Origin: Bacillota bacterium | Lineage (GTDB): Bacteria; Bacillota; Clostridia; Lachnospirales; Lachnospiraceae | Assembly (NCBI GenBank): GCA_023420935.1 | Contig: JAEZUR010000017.1 | Span: forward strand, 1-22,401 | Reading direction: 5' to 3' | DNA: 22,401 nucleotides | Part shown: positions 15,632 to 22,401 of the stretch, in pieces | How the letters are laid out: each line of letters starts with the position of its first letter | Position numbering within the stretch: the stretch's first letter is position 1 | Program-made: the position numbers and the translations under genes | Notes under the pieces: model-generated | Database searches by the model: none | Told to the model about the DNA's origin: nothing | Seen by the model: the letters and a program-made list of their open reading frames with translations, nothing else

Positions 15632-15686
15632 AAGGAGGCGACACTCCATAGCTAAAACTTAGCAATGGAGTATCGCCTCCTTTCTT
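15632..15686. terminator. Long-stem bidirectional terminator
   Basis: AAGGAGGCGA pairs with TCGCCTCCTT. The stem continues through ACTCCAT/ATGGAGT and GCTAA/TTAGC with only two mismatches (15632-15655 with 15659-15682) around a 3-nt loop. T-rich DNA follows on both strands. It separates the convergent permease and Ig-like genes. A smaller palindrome GCTAAATTTTAGC follows at 15731-15743. Confidence 0.85.
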
Positions 15687-15746
15687 GGTCACCCAGTATG
15701 GTAAACTCTTTTAGTGATTGTATTACTAAAGCTAAATTTTAGCAAT

Positions 15747-18263
15747 TTAATACATGATGATTGAAGCTGATAAATTTAATGCTTTTCTATTGCTCATATC
15801 AACAATGGAATTGTTCACTGCAGGTTCAATGGTAACAGATGAATTTGCTACAATGGTTTCATTGAATTCAAATGTCACTGTAGAGCCAGTGATTACTGGT
15901 GCACTCTTTAGTGTTAAAGTCTTACCTGCACAAGTAAACGTATAATTAACAACGCTAGAAGTACTAATAGAGCCAGTACCAGAAGTTAATATAATTTTTT
16001 TGGTAGTAGCTGTACCATTAAATATAATTGGTAGAGTCTTGTTATTGCTTATGCTTAACATATCAGTGTATTTATTCATAGCAGAGTATGAATTTTTATA
16101 TCCTTTTACTCCTGAAATGGTTATTTGATAAGGAATATCAGCTACTGTTGAACCAGAAGCTAAGTCAAGTTGAACAATTGCTGGACTAGCATAAGAGTTA
16201 GCAATTAATTTTGCAGATGCGATATTTAAACCGCTAATCTTGTAGTTACTAACGGTCTGAGCACTATCTACATCAAGCATATTATTAAAGGTTACATAAA
16301 TGGTAGTGTTACTTGCATTATCTAATTGAATGGATACAGGAGCTGGAAGTACTTGTGTATCTCCGCTCACTTTTAATACGCTAACAGAATTCTGAGTTGA
16401 GAAATTGTTATAGGTATCTTTTACGAATTCAGCAGGAATTGTAAAGTTATAAGTTCCTAATTCTACAAAATTTCCTGTTAGGATTATCGTTACCACTTTA
16501 TCCGTAACAGATGCGGTATAAGCATAGCTTGTTGCAACTCCAATTACACCATCAATACTACTTGTTGCTGATAAAGAACCAGAATTTGTTTTTAAGGTAA
16601 CGTTTTTATCGTAAGTAAGTGTTAAAACAGTTTGTTTTGTATTGTTAATTAATTTTGTTGTAAGTGTGCTACTTGTAATAACAGGTAATATAACAGGTAC
16701 AGAGAAATTAACAGTAGTTGAATACTGAGTTGTTGTTCCAGTTGCATTATATGCTGCGTAACCAGTTAATGTAACTGCAACAGCCCCAGTAAGTGAAGTT
16801 AATCCAGTATTGGAAAGGTTATAGATAACTTCTTTTTTGTTATTAACATTTACAGCACCAGTTATGTAAGAACCATTAATAATTGCATATCCAGGAGTCT
16901 GGATAGAGCTACTAAATGTTGCAACTAAACTATTACCATTACGTATAACACTCTGGCATACCGCTTGAGGTTTGCTAGAAGTATCTGTAGTCATAAAAAC
17001 AGTAAGTGGATATGGATCGGTAGCATTACCAGCTAAATCCACAATACCAGCTAATTTAACAGAAATCTGTGTTCCTTTATCAGAAGATGCAATGCTACTT
17101 AAATCAATGGAAAGAGTCATTTTATCATCTAATAATTTGTAATTACTAGCTGTTGTAAAAACGGAACTACTTACTGGTATAGTATTATCCCCTTTTCTAG
17201 GATCCATTGCAGTAAGCTTAGTAATGTCGATTGGCTCGCTAAATTTAATTAGAGCCACAAGTCCAGTATCATCTGTTGTAGTTCCTGCAAAGGTTGGAGC
17301 AATGTTATCTTTTAAATCAAGATCTTTATTATATGCTTCCAAAGGAACTCCTGTTGTGGATAAAATACTGCTATTTAAAGAAATATTATATGTTCCATTA
17401 AATGCATTGGTAGAACGAATGTAAAGTGTTTGTTGATCAGTTGATAAGGTAGCAGTTAAGGTTCCAAGATCAGCAGCATTTGTATTATTCATTGTTTTTG
17501 GAGTAATACTGATATTGCTACTTAGGCTATTGTTGGAGCCGATTAGAGTAGATGAATTCATAGCCTTGCTAAATTTAATCGCCAATTCCTTTGCACTGTT
17601 CAGAGAAAGATTCGTTACAGATACAGAAGGTGCTACGACTTTAATTCCGATTTCATAGTAAATGGTGTTATCCGCACTTAATGCAGCAGCTTCATCAGCG
17701 CCTGCGCTTACACGTAATGTAGTATTACCTGCTTTTAATGGTGTTACCACTCCACTCTTTGGATTAACCGTTGCAATAGTACTATCTGCAATTGAAAATC
17801 TTGCGATATCGGAAGATGTACTCTTGGTTGATGTGCTTGTTAATCTGTAGTTGAAATTGTAAGGAGTACCTACTGTTAGAATATGTGCATTATACTCTTT
17901 ATCAATGATAGCATTTTTAAAGCGTACTGCTTTGGAAGGTACTTTTACGGTAACTTTACAAGTTAACTTGGTGGTTTTTTTACTAACCTTTACGGAACAA
18001 GTGATGGTAACGGTTCCTTTTTTCTTAGATGTAACGATACCTTTTGAGGTAACAGTAGCAATGGAAGTATCGGAACTTTTCCAAGTTGCTTTGCTACCCT
18101 TTGGAGCAGTTAAGGTTAAGATTTTCTTAGCGCCAACTCCAGTTATGGTAGCTGTTTTTACATTAAGTTTTGGTGTTGCGGTTGCAGCATTTGCTGGTAC
18201 AAATGGTACAAGTAAGGATAGTACCAGGGCAAACGCTAATAGTTTCATAATTTTCTTCTTCAT
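15747..18263 (-). CDS. Secreted Ig-like repeat protein (BIG2 plus SbsA-like modules)
   Basis: The protein has 838 residues. MKKKIMKLL and a hydrophobic core to about residue 23, then ANA (24-26), form a clear Sec signal peptide. A bacterial Ig-like group 2 domain follows (about 30-110, with WKSSDTSIATVTSKGIVTSKKKGT), then a second, diverged one (about 113-205, with DSTIATVNPKSGVVTPLKAGNTTL). Six Ig-like modules of about 100 residues follow, starting near 211, 318, 428, 524, 637 and 741; several contain the FSKAM or FSEPI type motif of S-layer SbsA-like domains. I see no LPXTG, SLH or other anchor. It is rich in Ser, Thr and Asn and poor in Cys. It is probably an abundant wall-associated or S-layer-like protein. 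AGGAGGA lies 11 nt before the ATG, and it is a single gene with a strong promoter. Confidence 0.85.
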   Translation of the reverse strand: MKKKIMKLLAFALVLSLLVPFVPANAATATPKLNVKTATITGVGAKKILTLTAPKGSKATWKSSDTSIATVTSKGIVTSKKKGTVTITCSVKVSKKTTKLTCKVTVKVPSKAVRFKNAIIDKEYNAHILTVGTPYNFNYRLTSTSTKSTSSDIARFSIADSTIATVNPKSGVVTPLKAGNTTLRVSAGADEAAALSADNTIYYEIGIKVVAPSVSVTNLSLNSAKELAIKFSKAMNSSTLIGSNNSLSSNISITPKTMNNTNAADLGTLTATLSTDQQTLYIRSTNAFNGTYNISLNSSILSTTGVPLEAYNKDLDLKDNIAPTFAGTTTDDTGLVALIKFSEPIDITKLTAMDPRKGDNTIPVSSSVFTTASNYKLLDDKMTLSIDLSSIASSDKGTQISVKLAGIVDLAGNATDPYPLTVFMTTDTSSKPQAVCQSVIRNGNSLVATFSSSIQTPGYAIINGSYITGAVNVNNKKEVIYNLSNTGLTSLTGAVAVTLTGYAAYNATGTTTQYSTTVNFSVPVILPVITSSTLTTKLINNTKQTVLTLTYDKNVTLKTNSGSLSATSSIDGVIGVATSYAYTASVTDKVVTIILTGNFVELGTYNFTIPAEFVKDTYNNFSTQNSVSVLKVSGDTQVLPAPVSIQLDNASNTTIYVTFNNMLDVDSAQTVSNYKISGLNIASAKLIANSYASPAIVQLDLASGSTVADIPYQITISGVKGYKNSYSAMNKYTDMLSISNNKTLPIIFNGTATTKKIILTSGTGSISTSSVVNYTFTCAGKTLTLKSAPVITGSTVTFEFNETIVANSSVTIEPAVNNSIVDMSNRKALNLSASIIMY

Positions 18264-18308
18264 TTCTTTTTCTTCCTCCTATTAGTGTCAAAGTAGTTAC
18301 TTATTTCC

Positions 18309-18337
18309 ATTTTAATCGTTAGAGCACAGTTTGTCAA
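18309..18337 (-). promoter_or_regulatory. Strong sigma-A promoter of the Ig-like gene
   Basis: On the minus strand TTGACA (18337-18332), a 17-bp spacer and TAAAAT (18314-18309). The predicted start is near 18302, with a leader of about 39 nt. Confidence 0.75.
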
Positions 18338-18358
18338 AATAAAATAGGAAAGAATTAG

Positions 18359-18388
18359 TTGATAGTATGAGGTTTTTTGATATATAAT
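18359..18388 (+). promoter_or_regulatory. Sigma-A promoter of the helicase gene
   Basis: TTGATA (18359-18364), an 18-bp spacer and a perfect TATAAT (18383-18388). The predicted start is near 18395, with a leader of about 67 nt. Confidence 0.7.
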
Positions 18389-18461
18389 GTAACTACTTTT
18401 GCTTTGTAAAACATGTCATTACAGAAATAGGGCAAAAGAGAGTATGGAGAGAAAGTAAACC

Positions 18462-19907
18462 GTGGAAAAATCAAGATTTAAAGAGTATGGTTTGGACAAT
18501 GATATTGTAAAAGCAATCGAAAGTTTAAATTATAAACAACCAACAGCAGTGCAAGAGCAAGTGATCCCTACACTATTGTTACAAAAGGATATTATAGTAA
18601 AATCTCAGACTGGTAGTGGTAAGACAGCTTCCTTTGCTATTCCAATCTGTCATTTAGTTGATTGGATGGAAAATAAACCTCAGGCACTTGTACTTGTTCC
18701 AACAAGAGAATTGGCCATTCAAGTAAAAGAAGACGTATTTCATATAGGAAGATTGAAAAGGATAAAAGTAGCAGCGGTATATGGTAGAGCACCATTTTCT
18801 AATCAAGAAAGAGAATTAAAACAGAAAACCCATGTGGTTGTTGGAACCCCTGGTAGAATTATGGATCATTTGGAGAAGAAAAGTCTTGATACTTCCAACA
18901 TAAAATATTTGATTATAGATGAAGCAGATAAAATGTTAAGTATGGGTTTTCTAGAGCAGATTGAAACTATCATTAAAAGCATCACTAATGTACATGTTAG
19001 TGTCATTTTATCCGCAACTCTTCCCAAAGATATAGAAACTTTATGCAGTAAATATCTGACGGATGCGGCTTTTATTGAAATTGAAGAGGAAGACAAGGCA
19101 ATTGATCGTATTCATCAAGAGTTATACTTGGTAGAAGAAAGAGAGAAACCATCTTTATTAAGAGACATGACAATAATAGATAACCCAGATAGTTGTATTA
19201 TATTCTGTAATACGAAACAATCCGTTGATGATGTTTATATGGATTTGATAAGGAAGCAATATCAATGTGAAAAGATACATGGAGGGATGGAACAAAAAGA
19301 TCGTCTCAAAGTAATGAATGCATTTCGTGAAGGGAAATTTCGTTACTTGATTGCCACTGACATCGCTGCAAGAGGCATTGATATTGATGAAATATCTCTT
19401 GTTATTAATTATGACATACCAAGAGATCGAGAAAATTACGTACATCGAATTGGAAGAACCGGGAGGGCAGGGAAGACTGGAAGAGCAATATCGTTTGCAA
19501 CATATAGAGAGCAAAGGTATGTGAAAGAAATTGAGGAATATATAGGTAAAGAGATTCCTAGATCCAGTCGGCCAGATGCTGACTTGATTCATACAGCAAT
19601 GCAAGATTTTACTGATAAAATGAATACAAAGCCAGAACGGAAAGAGTTAAAAGGCAAGGAACTTAATAAAGATATTAAGAAGCTTCATATCAATGCGGGC
19701 AAGAAGGATAAAATGAGGCCAGTGGATATTGTTGGTACAATTTGTAGAATCGATGGGATTACTTCCGACGATATTGGAGTGATTCATATTGATGATATTG
19801 CTTCCTTTGTTGAGATACTGAATGGTAAAGGGACTAATGTACTAAAAGAGTTACAGAAACGTCCAATGAAAGGAAAGATACGTAAAGTAAACAAAGCAAA
19901 GAATTAG
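18462..19907 (+). CDS. dbpA: DEAD-box RNA helicase, DbpA/YxiN type
   Basis: The protein has 481 residues, close to Bacillus YxiN. The start is GTG at 18462: the nearest in-frame upstream ATG (18444) runs into a stop, and GGAGAG lies ahead of the GTG. Helicase motifs are in order: Q motif (Phe6, Gln31), motif I SQTGSGKT (48-55), PTRELA, TPGRI, DEAD (153-156), SAT (184-186), and motif VI HRIGRTGRAG (from His328). The C-terminal 75 residues match the DbpA RNA-binding domain (VDIVGTICRIDGITSDDIGVI), which in this family recognises hairpin 92 of 23S rRNA. It therefore probably helps assemble the large ribosomal subunit. It is divergent from the Ig-like gene. Confidence 0.93.
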   Translation: MEKSRFKEYGLDNDIVKAIESLNYKQPTAVQEQVIPTLLLQKDIIVKSQTGSGKTASFAIPICHLVDWMENKPQALVLVPTRELAIQVKEDVFHIGRLKRIKVAAVYGRAPFSNQERELKQKTHVVVGTPGRIMDHLEKKSLDTSNIKYLIIDEADKMLSMGFLEQIETIIKSITNVHVSVILSATLPKDIETLCSKYLTDAAFIEIEEEDKAIDRIHQELYLVEEREKPSLLRDMTIIDNPDSCIIFCNTKQSVDDVYMDLIRKQYQCEKIHGGMEQKDRLKVMNAFREGKFRYLIATDIAARGIDIDEISLVINYDIPRDRENYVHRIGRTGRAGKTGRAISFATYREQRYVKEIEEYIGKEIPRSSRPDADLIHTAMQDFTDKMNTKPERKELKGKELNKDIKKLHINAGKKDKMRPVDIVGTICRIDGITSDDIGVIHIDDIASFVEILNGKGTNVLKELQKRPMKGKIRKVNKAKN

Positions 19908-19928
19908 TATGTTAATATTATCGGGAAT

Positions 19929-20002
19929 ATTACACCTTGTAACCAATACACCAAATACATGCTTTATTATGTGGGTGAACTTTTGGGTGGACAAGGTGTA
20001 AT
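19929..20002. repeat. 12-bp inverted repeat enclosing 50 bp
   Basis: ATTACACCTTGT (19929-19940) and ACAAGGTGTAAT (19991-20002) are perfect complements. The inside can pair partly further (CACC and ACAT with ATGT and GGGTG). No T-run follows. Two more small hairpins lie to the right: AATCTAT/ATAGATT (20000-20017) and TAAGTTA/TAACTTA (20024-20047), the latter across the protease stop codon. It could serve as a terminator region for the two convergent genes, a MITE-like remnant or a structured RNA. Confidence 0.45.
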
Positions 20003-20039
20003 CTATTTCTATAGATTAGATCATAAGTTAATTAGTATA

Positions 20040-20978
20040 CTAACTTAATAAACGTTCTATATTGAGTAGCCCCCAACCTTGTTTGTTCTGGGGATAACCC
20101 AGATCTGTTCCGCACTCGCGAATCTTCATTTTTACATCCTTTGGTGTTAAATCTGGCTGTTGGGATAGAAGTAATGCTACCGCTCCTGAAACAATAGGGG
20201 TAGACATGGAAGTTCCACTTTTGGCAACATACATAGGTTGGTTCCGGAAGCCTATGGGATTTTTCATTTGCATACTTTTTGTGGCATTACAACTAATAAT
20301 ATTGGAGCCAGGGCATACAATATCTGGTTTCTTAATACATTCTGGCGTTGGACCTCTTCCAGAATAATCCTTTGTCTGATTACCAAATAAGTTAACTGAG
20401 ATGGAGTCGTCAGAAGCACCAACTGTTATAATCTTTCTACTATTACCTGGAGCTCCAATAGACTTTGGATTAGGCCCATTATTACCAGCAGCAGCCAAAA
20501 CAACAATACCTGCATCCCACACTTCATTCACCCCTTGCACTAGTAATTCGCTTTCGTGTGATTCCTTTGTTGTAGTAGTTCCAACTGATATATTGACAAC
20601 TCTAATATTATATTTCTCTTTATTTCTAATAATCCATGCAAGTCCATTCAGTACATCTGATACATTACCATTTCCTTTATGGTTCAAAACTTTAATACCA
20701 ATTAAATTACATTTTGGTGCTACACCGATGTATAGGCCATTGGAACTTTTACCACTTCCACCAGCTATCCCGGCTACATGGGTACCGTGATTGTTATCAT
20801 CATAAGGGGTATCACGGTTGTTTATAAAATCTTTGAAGGCAACAATGCGACTTTGTTTATCTATAAAATCGGGATGGAGGCTAATACCAGAATCTACGAT
20901 AGCAACTCCAATTCCCTGACCATATATATTACGTTTATGAGCCCAGTTTAAATTAATAATGTTAGCGGCACGGTTCAT
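20040..20978 (-). CDS. Subtilisin-family (S8) serine protease, no signal peptide
   Basis: The protein has 312 residues. The catalytic triad is complete: Asp29 in VAIVDSGI, His64 in NNHGTHVAG and Ser257 in SGTSMSTP, with oxyanion Asn166 in AAAGNNG. The protein begins only about 20 residues before the catalytic core and has neither a signal peptide nor a prodomain, so it is either a cytosolic (ISP-like) protease or one that needs no export maturation. The Bacillus ISP-type N-terminal inhibitory motif is also not seen. TAGGAG lies upstream of the ATG on the minus strand. It is a single gene, convergent with the helicase. Role in protein turnover or sporulation is possible but not shown. Confidence 0.92.
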   Translation of the reverse strand: MNRAANIINLNWAHKRNIYGQGIGVAIVDSGISLHPDFIDKQSRIVAFKDFINNRDTPYDDNNHGTHVAGIAGGSGKSSNGLYIGVAPKCNLIGIKVLNHKGNGNVSDVLNGLAWIIRNKEKYNIRVVNISVGTTTTKESHESELLVQGVNEVWDAGIVVLAAAGNNGPNPKSIGAPGNSRKIITVGASDDSISVNLFGNQTKDYSGRGPTPECIKKPDIVCPGSNIISCNATKSMQMKNPIGFRNQPMYVAKSGTSMSTPIVSGAVALLLSQQPDLTPKDVKMKIRECGTDLGYPQNKQGWGLLNIERLLS

Positions 20979-21005
20979 TCAGGTACTCCTAAGTTTAATT
21001 ACTTC

Positions 21006-21011
21006 ATTATA
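21006..21011 (-). promoter_or_regulatory. Possible -10 box of the protease gene
   Basis: TATAAT on the minus strand, about 28 nt before the ATG at 20978. No matching -35 was found, so the call is weak. The rest of the 298-nt divergent region to cysK is AT-rich and holds no gene. Confidence 0.3.
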
Positions 21012-21179
21012 TTCTAGGGGTTTCACTCTGGTGCGTTATGGGTTTTTATAAAAGCCATGCATAAAGTAAGATTTGGTAAGGTATACTTTTTATTATATGG
21101 AAAAGAAAGCCGAAAAAGAGAGTAAAATCATAATTCCTAGTAATCCGATATGCAAATTCAAAAAAATTAAATATATCTA

Positions 21180-21219
21180 TTGACAAAAGTTATTCATGGG
21201 TGTATATATAATATATACA
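21180..21219 (+). promoter_or_regulatory. cysK promoter with a palindrome over the -10 box
   Basis: TTGACA (21180-21185), a 17-bp spacer and TATATA (21203-21208). A perfect palindrome, TGTATATAT-A-ATATATACA (21201-21219), covers the -10 and the start region, the position expected of a repressor operator. No riboswitch-like or T-box leader is present. Confidence 0.6.
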
Positions 21220-21276
21220 AAACATATTTGCTTACTATGAAATAAAGAATGAAGAAGAAGAAAGGAAGTAATTAAT

Positions 21277-22212
21277 ATGTCAAAGATCGCAAAGAAAATA
21301 ACAGATTTAATCGGTAATACACCTTTATTGGAACTATCAAACTATGAAAAAGAGAATCAGCTAGGAGCAACTTTAATTGCAAAAGTTGAGTATTTCAATC
21401 CACTTGGAAGTGTAAAAGACAGAGTTGCATTTGCCATGATTGAAGAAGGAATCAAACAAGGTAAGATTAACCAAGATACAGTAATTATCGAGCCAACAAG
21501 TGGTAATACAGGAATTGGTCTTGCATTTGTAGCTGCATCCAAAGGACTTAAACTGATTCTTACTATGCCAGATACAATGAGCGTAGAAAGAAGAAAGATT
21601 GTAGCAGCCCTTGGAGCACAAGTTGTACTTACTCCAGGTGCAGAAGGCATGAAGGGAGCAATTGCAAAAGCAGAAGCATTAGCAGCAGAATATGGTAATG
21701 CAATTATACCTCAGCAGTTTGAAAACGTTGCTAATCCACAAATCCATAGAGAAACTACTGCTGAAGAGATTTGGAGAGATACCGATGGAGAAGTCGATAT
21801 CTTCGTAGCAGGTGTTGGTACGGGTGGAACCATCACAGGTAATGGTGAAGTGTTAAAATCTAAAAACCCAAATGTAAAAATCGTTGCAGTAGAACCTGCA
21901 AGCTCACCAGTTTTATCTGGTGGAAAGCCTGGCCCTCATAAGATTCAAGGTATTGGTGCAGGATTTATTCCAAAGGTAGTGAATTTAGATGTGGTTGATG
22001 AAATCATTCAAGTTGAGAATGATGATGCTTTTGAAACTGTACGTAAAGTTGCAAAATCAGATGGTTTATTAATTGGTATTTCATCTGGAGCTGCTATTCA
22101 TGCAGCAACACAACTTGCGAAGAGACCTGAAAATAGTGGTAAGAAAATTGTTGTATTATTACCAGACACTGGTGAAAGATACTTATCAATTCCAGCACTA
22201 TTTGAAGAATAA
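21277..22212 (+). CDS. cysK: Cysteine synthase (O-acetylserine sulfhydrylase)
   Basis: The PLP enzyme makes cysteine from O-acetylserine and sulfide. The 311 residues are the normal CysK length. Lys47 in NPLGSVKDR is the PLP-binding lysine. Other family blocks are IGNTPLLEL, the substrate loop PTSGNTGIG, the phosphate-cradle GTGGTITG and ISSGAA near the C-terminus. The ribosome site is AAAGGAAG, 9 nt before the ATG. It is a single gene with no serine acetyltransferase (cysE) next to it in this window; the next gene is beyond the intron. Confidence 0.96.
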   Translation: MSKIAKKITDLIGNTPLLELSNYEKENQLGATLIAKVEYFNPLGSVKDRVAFAMIEEGIKQGKINQDTVIIEPTSGNTGIGLAFVAASKGLKLILTMPDTMSVERRKIVAALGAQVVLTPGAEGMKGAIAKAEALAAEYGNAIIPQQFENVANPQIHRETTAEEIWRDTDGEVDIFVAGVGTGGTITGNGEVLKSKNPNVKIVAVEPASSPVLSGGKPGPHKIQGIGAGFIPKVVNLDVVDEIIQVENDDAFETVRKVAKSDGLLIGISSGAAIHAATQLAKRPENSGKKIVVLLPDTGERYLSIPALFEE

Positions 22213-22234
22213 GAAATAACTCTTTCCTAAACAT

Positions 22235-22280
22235 ATAAGAAAAAGAGAAGCATTAGTATTGATGCTTCTCTTTTTCTTAT
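22235..22280 (+). terminator. cysK terminator, 19-bp perfect stem
   Basis: Bases 22235-22253 pair without mismatch to 22262-22280 around an 8-nt loop. The 3' arm carries CTCTTTTTCTTAT as its T-rich tract. The group II intron starts at the very next base. Confidence 0.85.
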
Positions 22281-22401
22281 GTGCGCCCAGCATGGGCGCA
22301 ATCTTATGGGTTTAAGTCCCTAGTCTGCCCTAGTAGTGGGAAGGACATAGCCAATGGCAAGGGTGTCGTGGGTGACTACGAATCTGAAGGAAGCCGGATG
22401 G
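22281..22401 (+). mobile_element. 5' part of a group IIC intron (domain I start)
   Basis: The element opens with GTGCG, the group II 5' splice-site consensus. A perfect 8-bp stem follows (TGCGCCCA at 22282-22289 with TGGGCGCA at 22293-22300). After that come blocks that I recognise from the Oceanobacillus iheyensis group IIC intron: GGG...AGTCCC, AGCCAATGGCAAGGGTGTC and GAATCTGAAGGAAGC, in the same order. Group IIC introns are known to insert just after terminator hairpins, exactly the position here. The reverse transcriptase/maturase gene, if any, lies beyond the window end. Confidence 0.92.

Larger units (their letters stand above)
18290..18399. repeat. 11-bp motif duplicated at two divergent promoters
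   Basis: GTAACTACTTT occurs at 18389-18399 on the plus strand and at 18300-18290 on the minus strand. In each case it reads in the direction of transcription and sits at or just after the predicted start. Together they form an inverted repeat enclosing both promoters. It is a candidate shared operator or initially transcribed sequence signal. Confidence 0.5.

Noticed and set aside
17905..18285. 126-codon open frame on the plus strand opposite the Ig-like gene
   Set aside because: It is antisense to the signal peptide and BIG2 domain of a clear gene and its composition mirrors that gene; no ribosome site.
19158..19604. 148-codon open frame on the minus strand inside the helicase gene
   Set aside because: It lies opposite conserved helicase motifs, shows no domain and has no promoter or ribosome site.
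20401..20790. 129-codon open frame on the plus strand inside the subtilase gene
   Set aside because: It is antisense to the catalytic core of the protease; Pro/Thr/Leu-rich mirror translation with no start signals.
21357..21650. 97-codon open frame on the minus strand inside cysK
   Set aside because: It is fully antisense to conserved cysK blocks and has no independent support.
1..22401. CRISPR arrays, tRNA or rRNA genes, riboswitches upstream of metF and cysK
   Set aside because: No regularly spaced repeats, cloverleaf or rRNA sequence was seen, and the metF and cysK leaders show no S-box, T-box or other known riboswitch core.

Overview
The window looks like chromosomal DNA of a low-GC, Gram-positive anaerobe of the Clostridia, most likely a Lachnospiraceae member close to Lachnoclostridium (Clostridium) phytofermentans. 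That placement is an inference from protein style: a SEC-C protein, a DUF4015 glycosidase-like protein, a YesN-type regulator, a Bce-type peptide module and a clostridial group IIC intron, together with AT-rich DNA and consensus sigma-A promoters. No rRNA, tRNA or CRISPR array was seen.

Layout. Bases 1-90 hold degenerate ~21-bp tandem repeats that could be the end of an insertion sequence outside the window. At 196-2500 a perfect consensus promoter drives three unrecognised genes (6-TM membrane protein, 4-TM membrane protein, exported protein) that look like accessory DNA. At 2764-5356 come a SEC-C protein and then an operon of a membrane-anchored DUF4015 protein with mgsA (methylglyoxal synthase). 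At 5477-8878 are metF (minus), an orphan YesN/AraC-type response regulator (plus) and a nitroreductase (minus), separated by terminators, one of them bidirectional.

At 9041-15686 is the largest unit: a membrane PilJ-like/GAF/HD-GYP protein (predicted c-di-GMP phosphodiesterase) lies 4 nt ahead of a complete Bce-type set (response regulator, short sensor kinase, ABC ATPase, FtsX-like permease). The gap before the transporter genes holds a near match to a BceR-type operator upstream of a promoter with no real -35. This fits the usual logic in which kinase and regulator are expressed together and switch on the transporter. The unusual element is the c-di-GMP enzyme at the head of the operon.

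At 15747-19907 a large secreted Ig-like repeat protein (minus) and a DbpA-type RNA helicase (plus) are divergent. Their two strong promoters each carry the same 11-bp motif at the predicted transcription start. At 19929-20978 are a long inverted repeat and a cytosolic subtilase lacking signal peptide and prodomain. At 21180-22280 lies cysK with a palindrome over its -10 box and a 19-bp terminator hairpin. A group IIC intron begins at the base of that hairpin (22281) and runs off the end of the window.

Strongest points for follow-up: the HD-GYP/Bce operon, the shared motif at the divergent promoters, the unknown three-gene module beside a possible IS end, and the intron-terminator junction.
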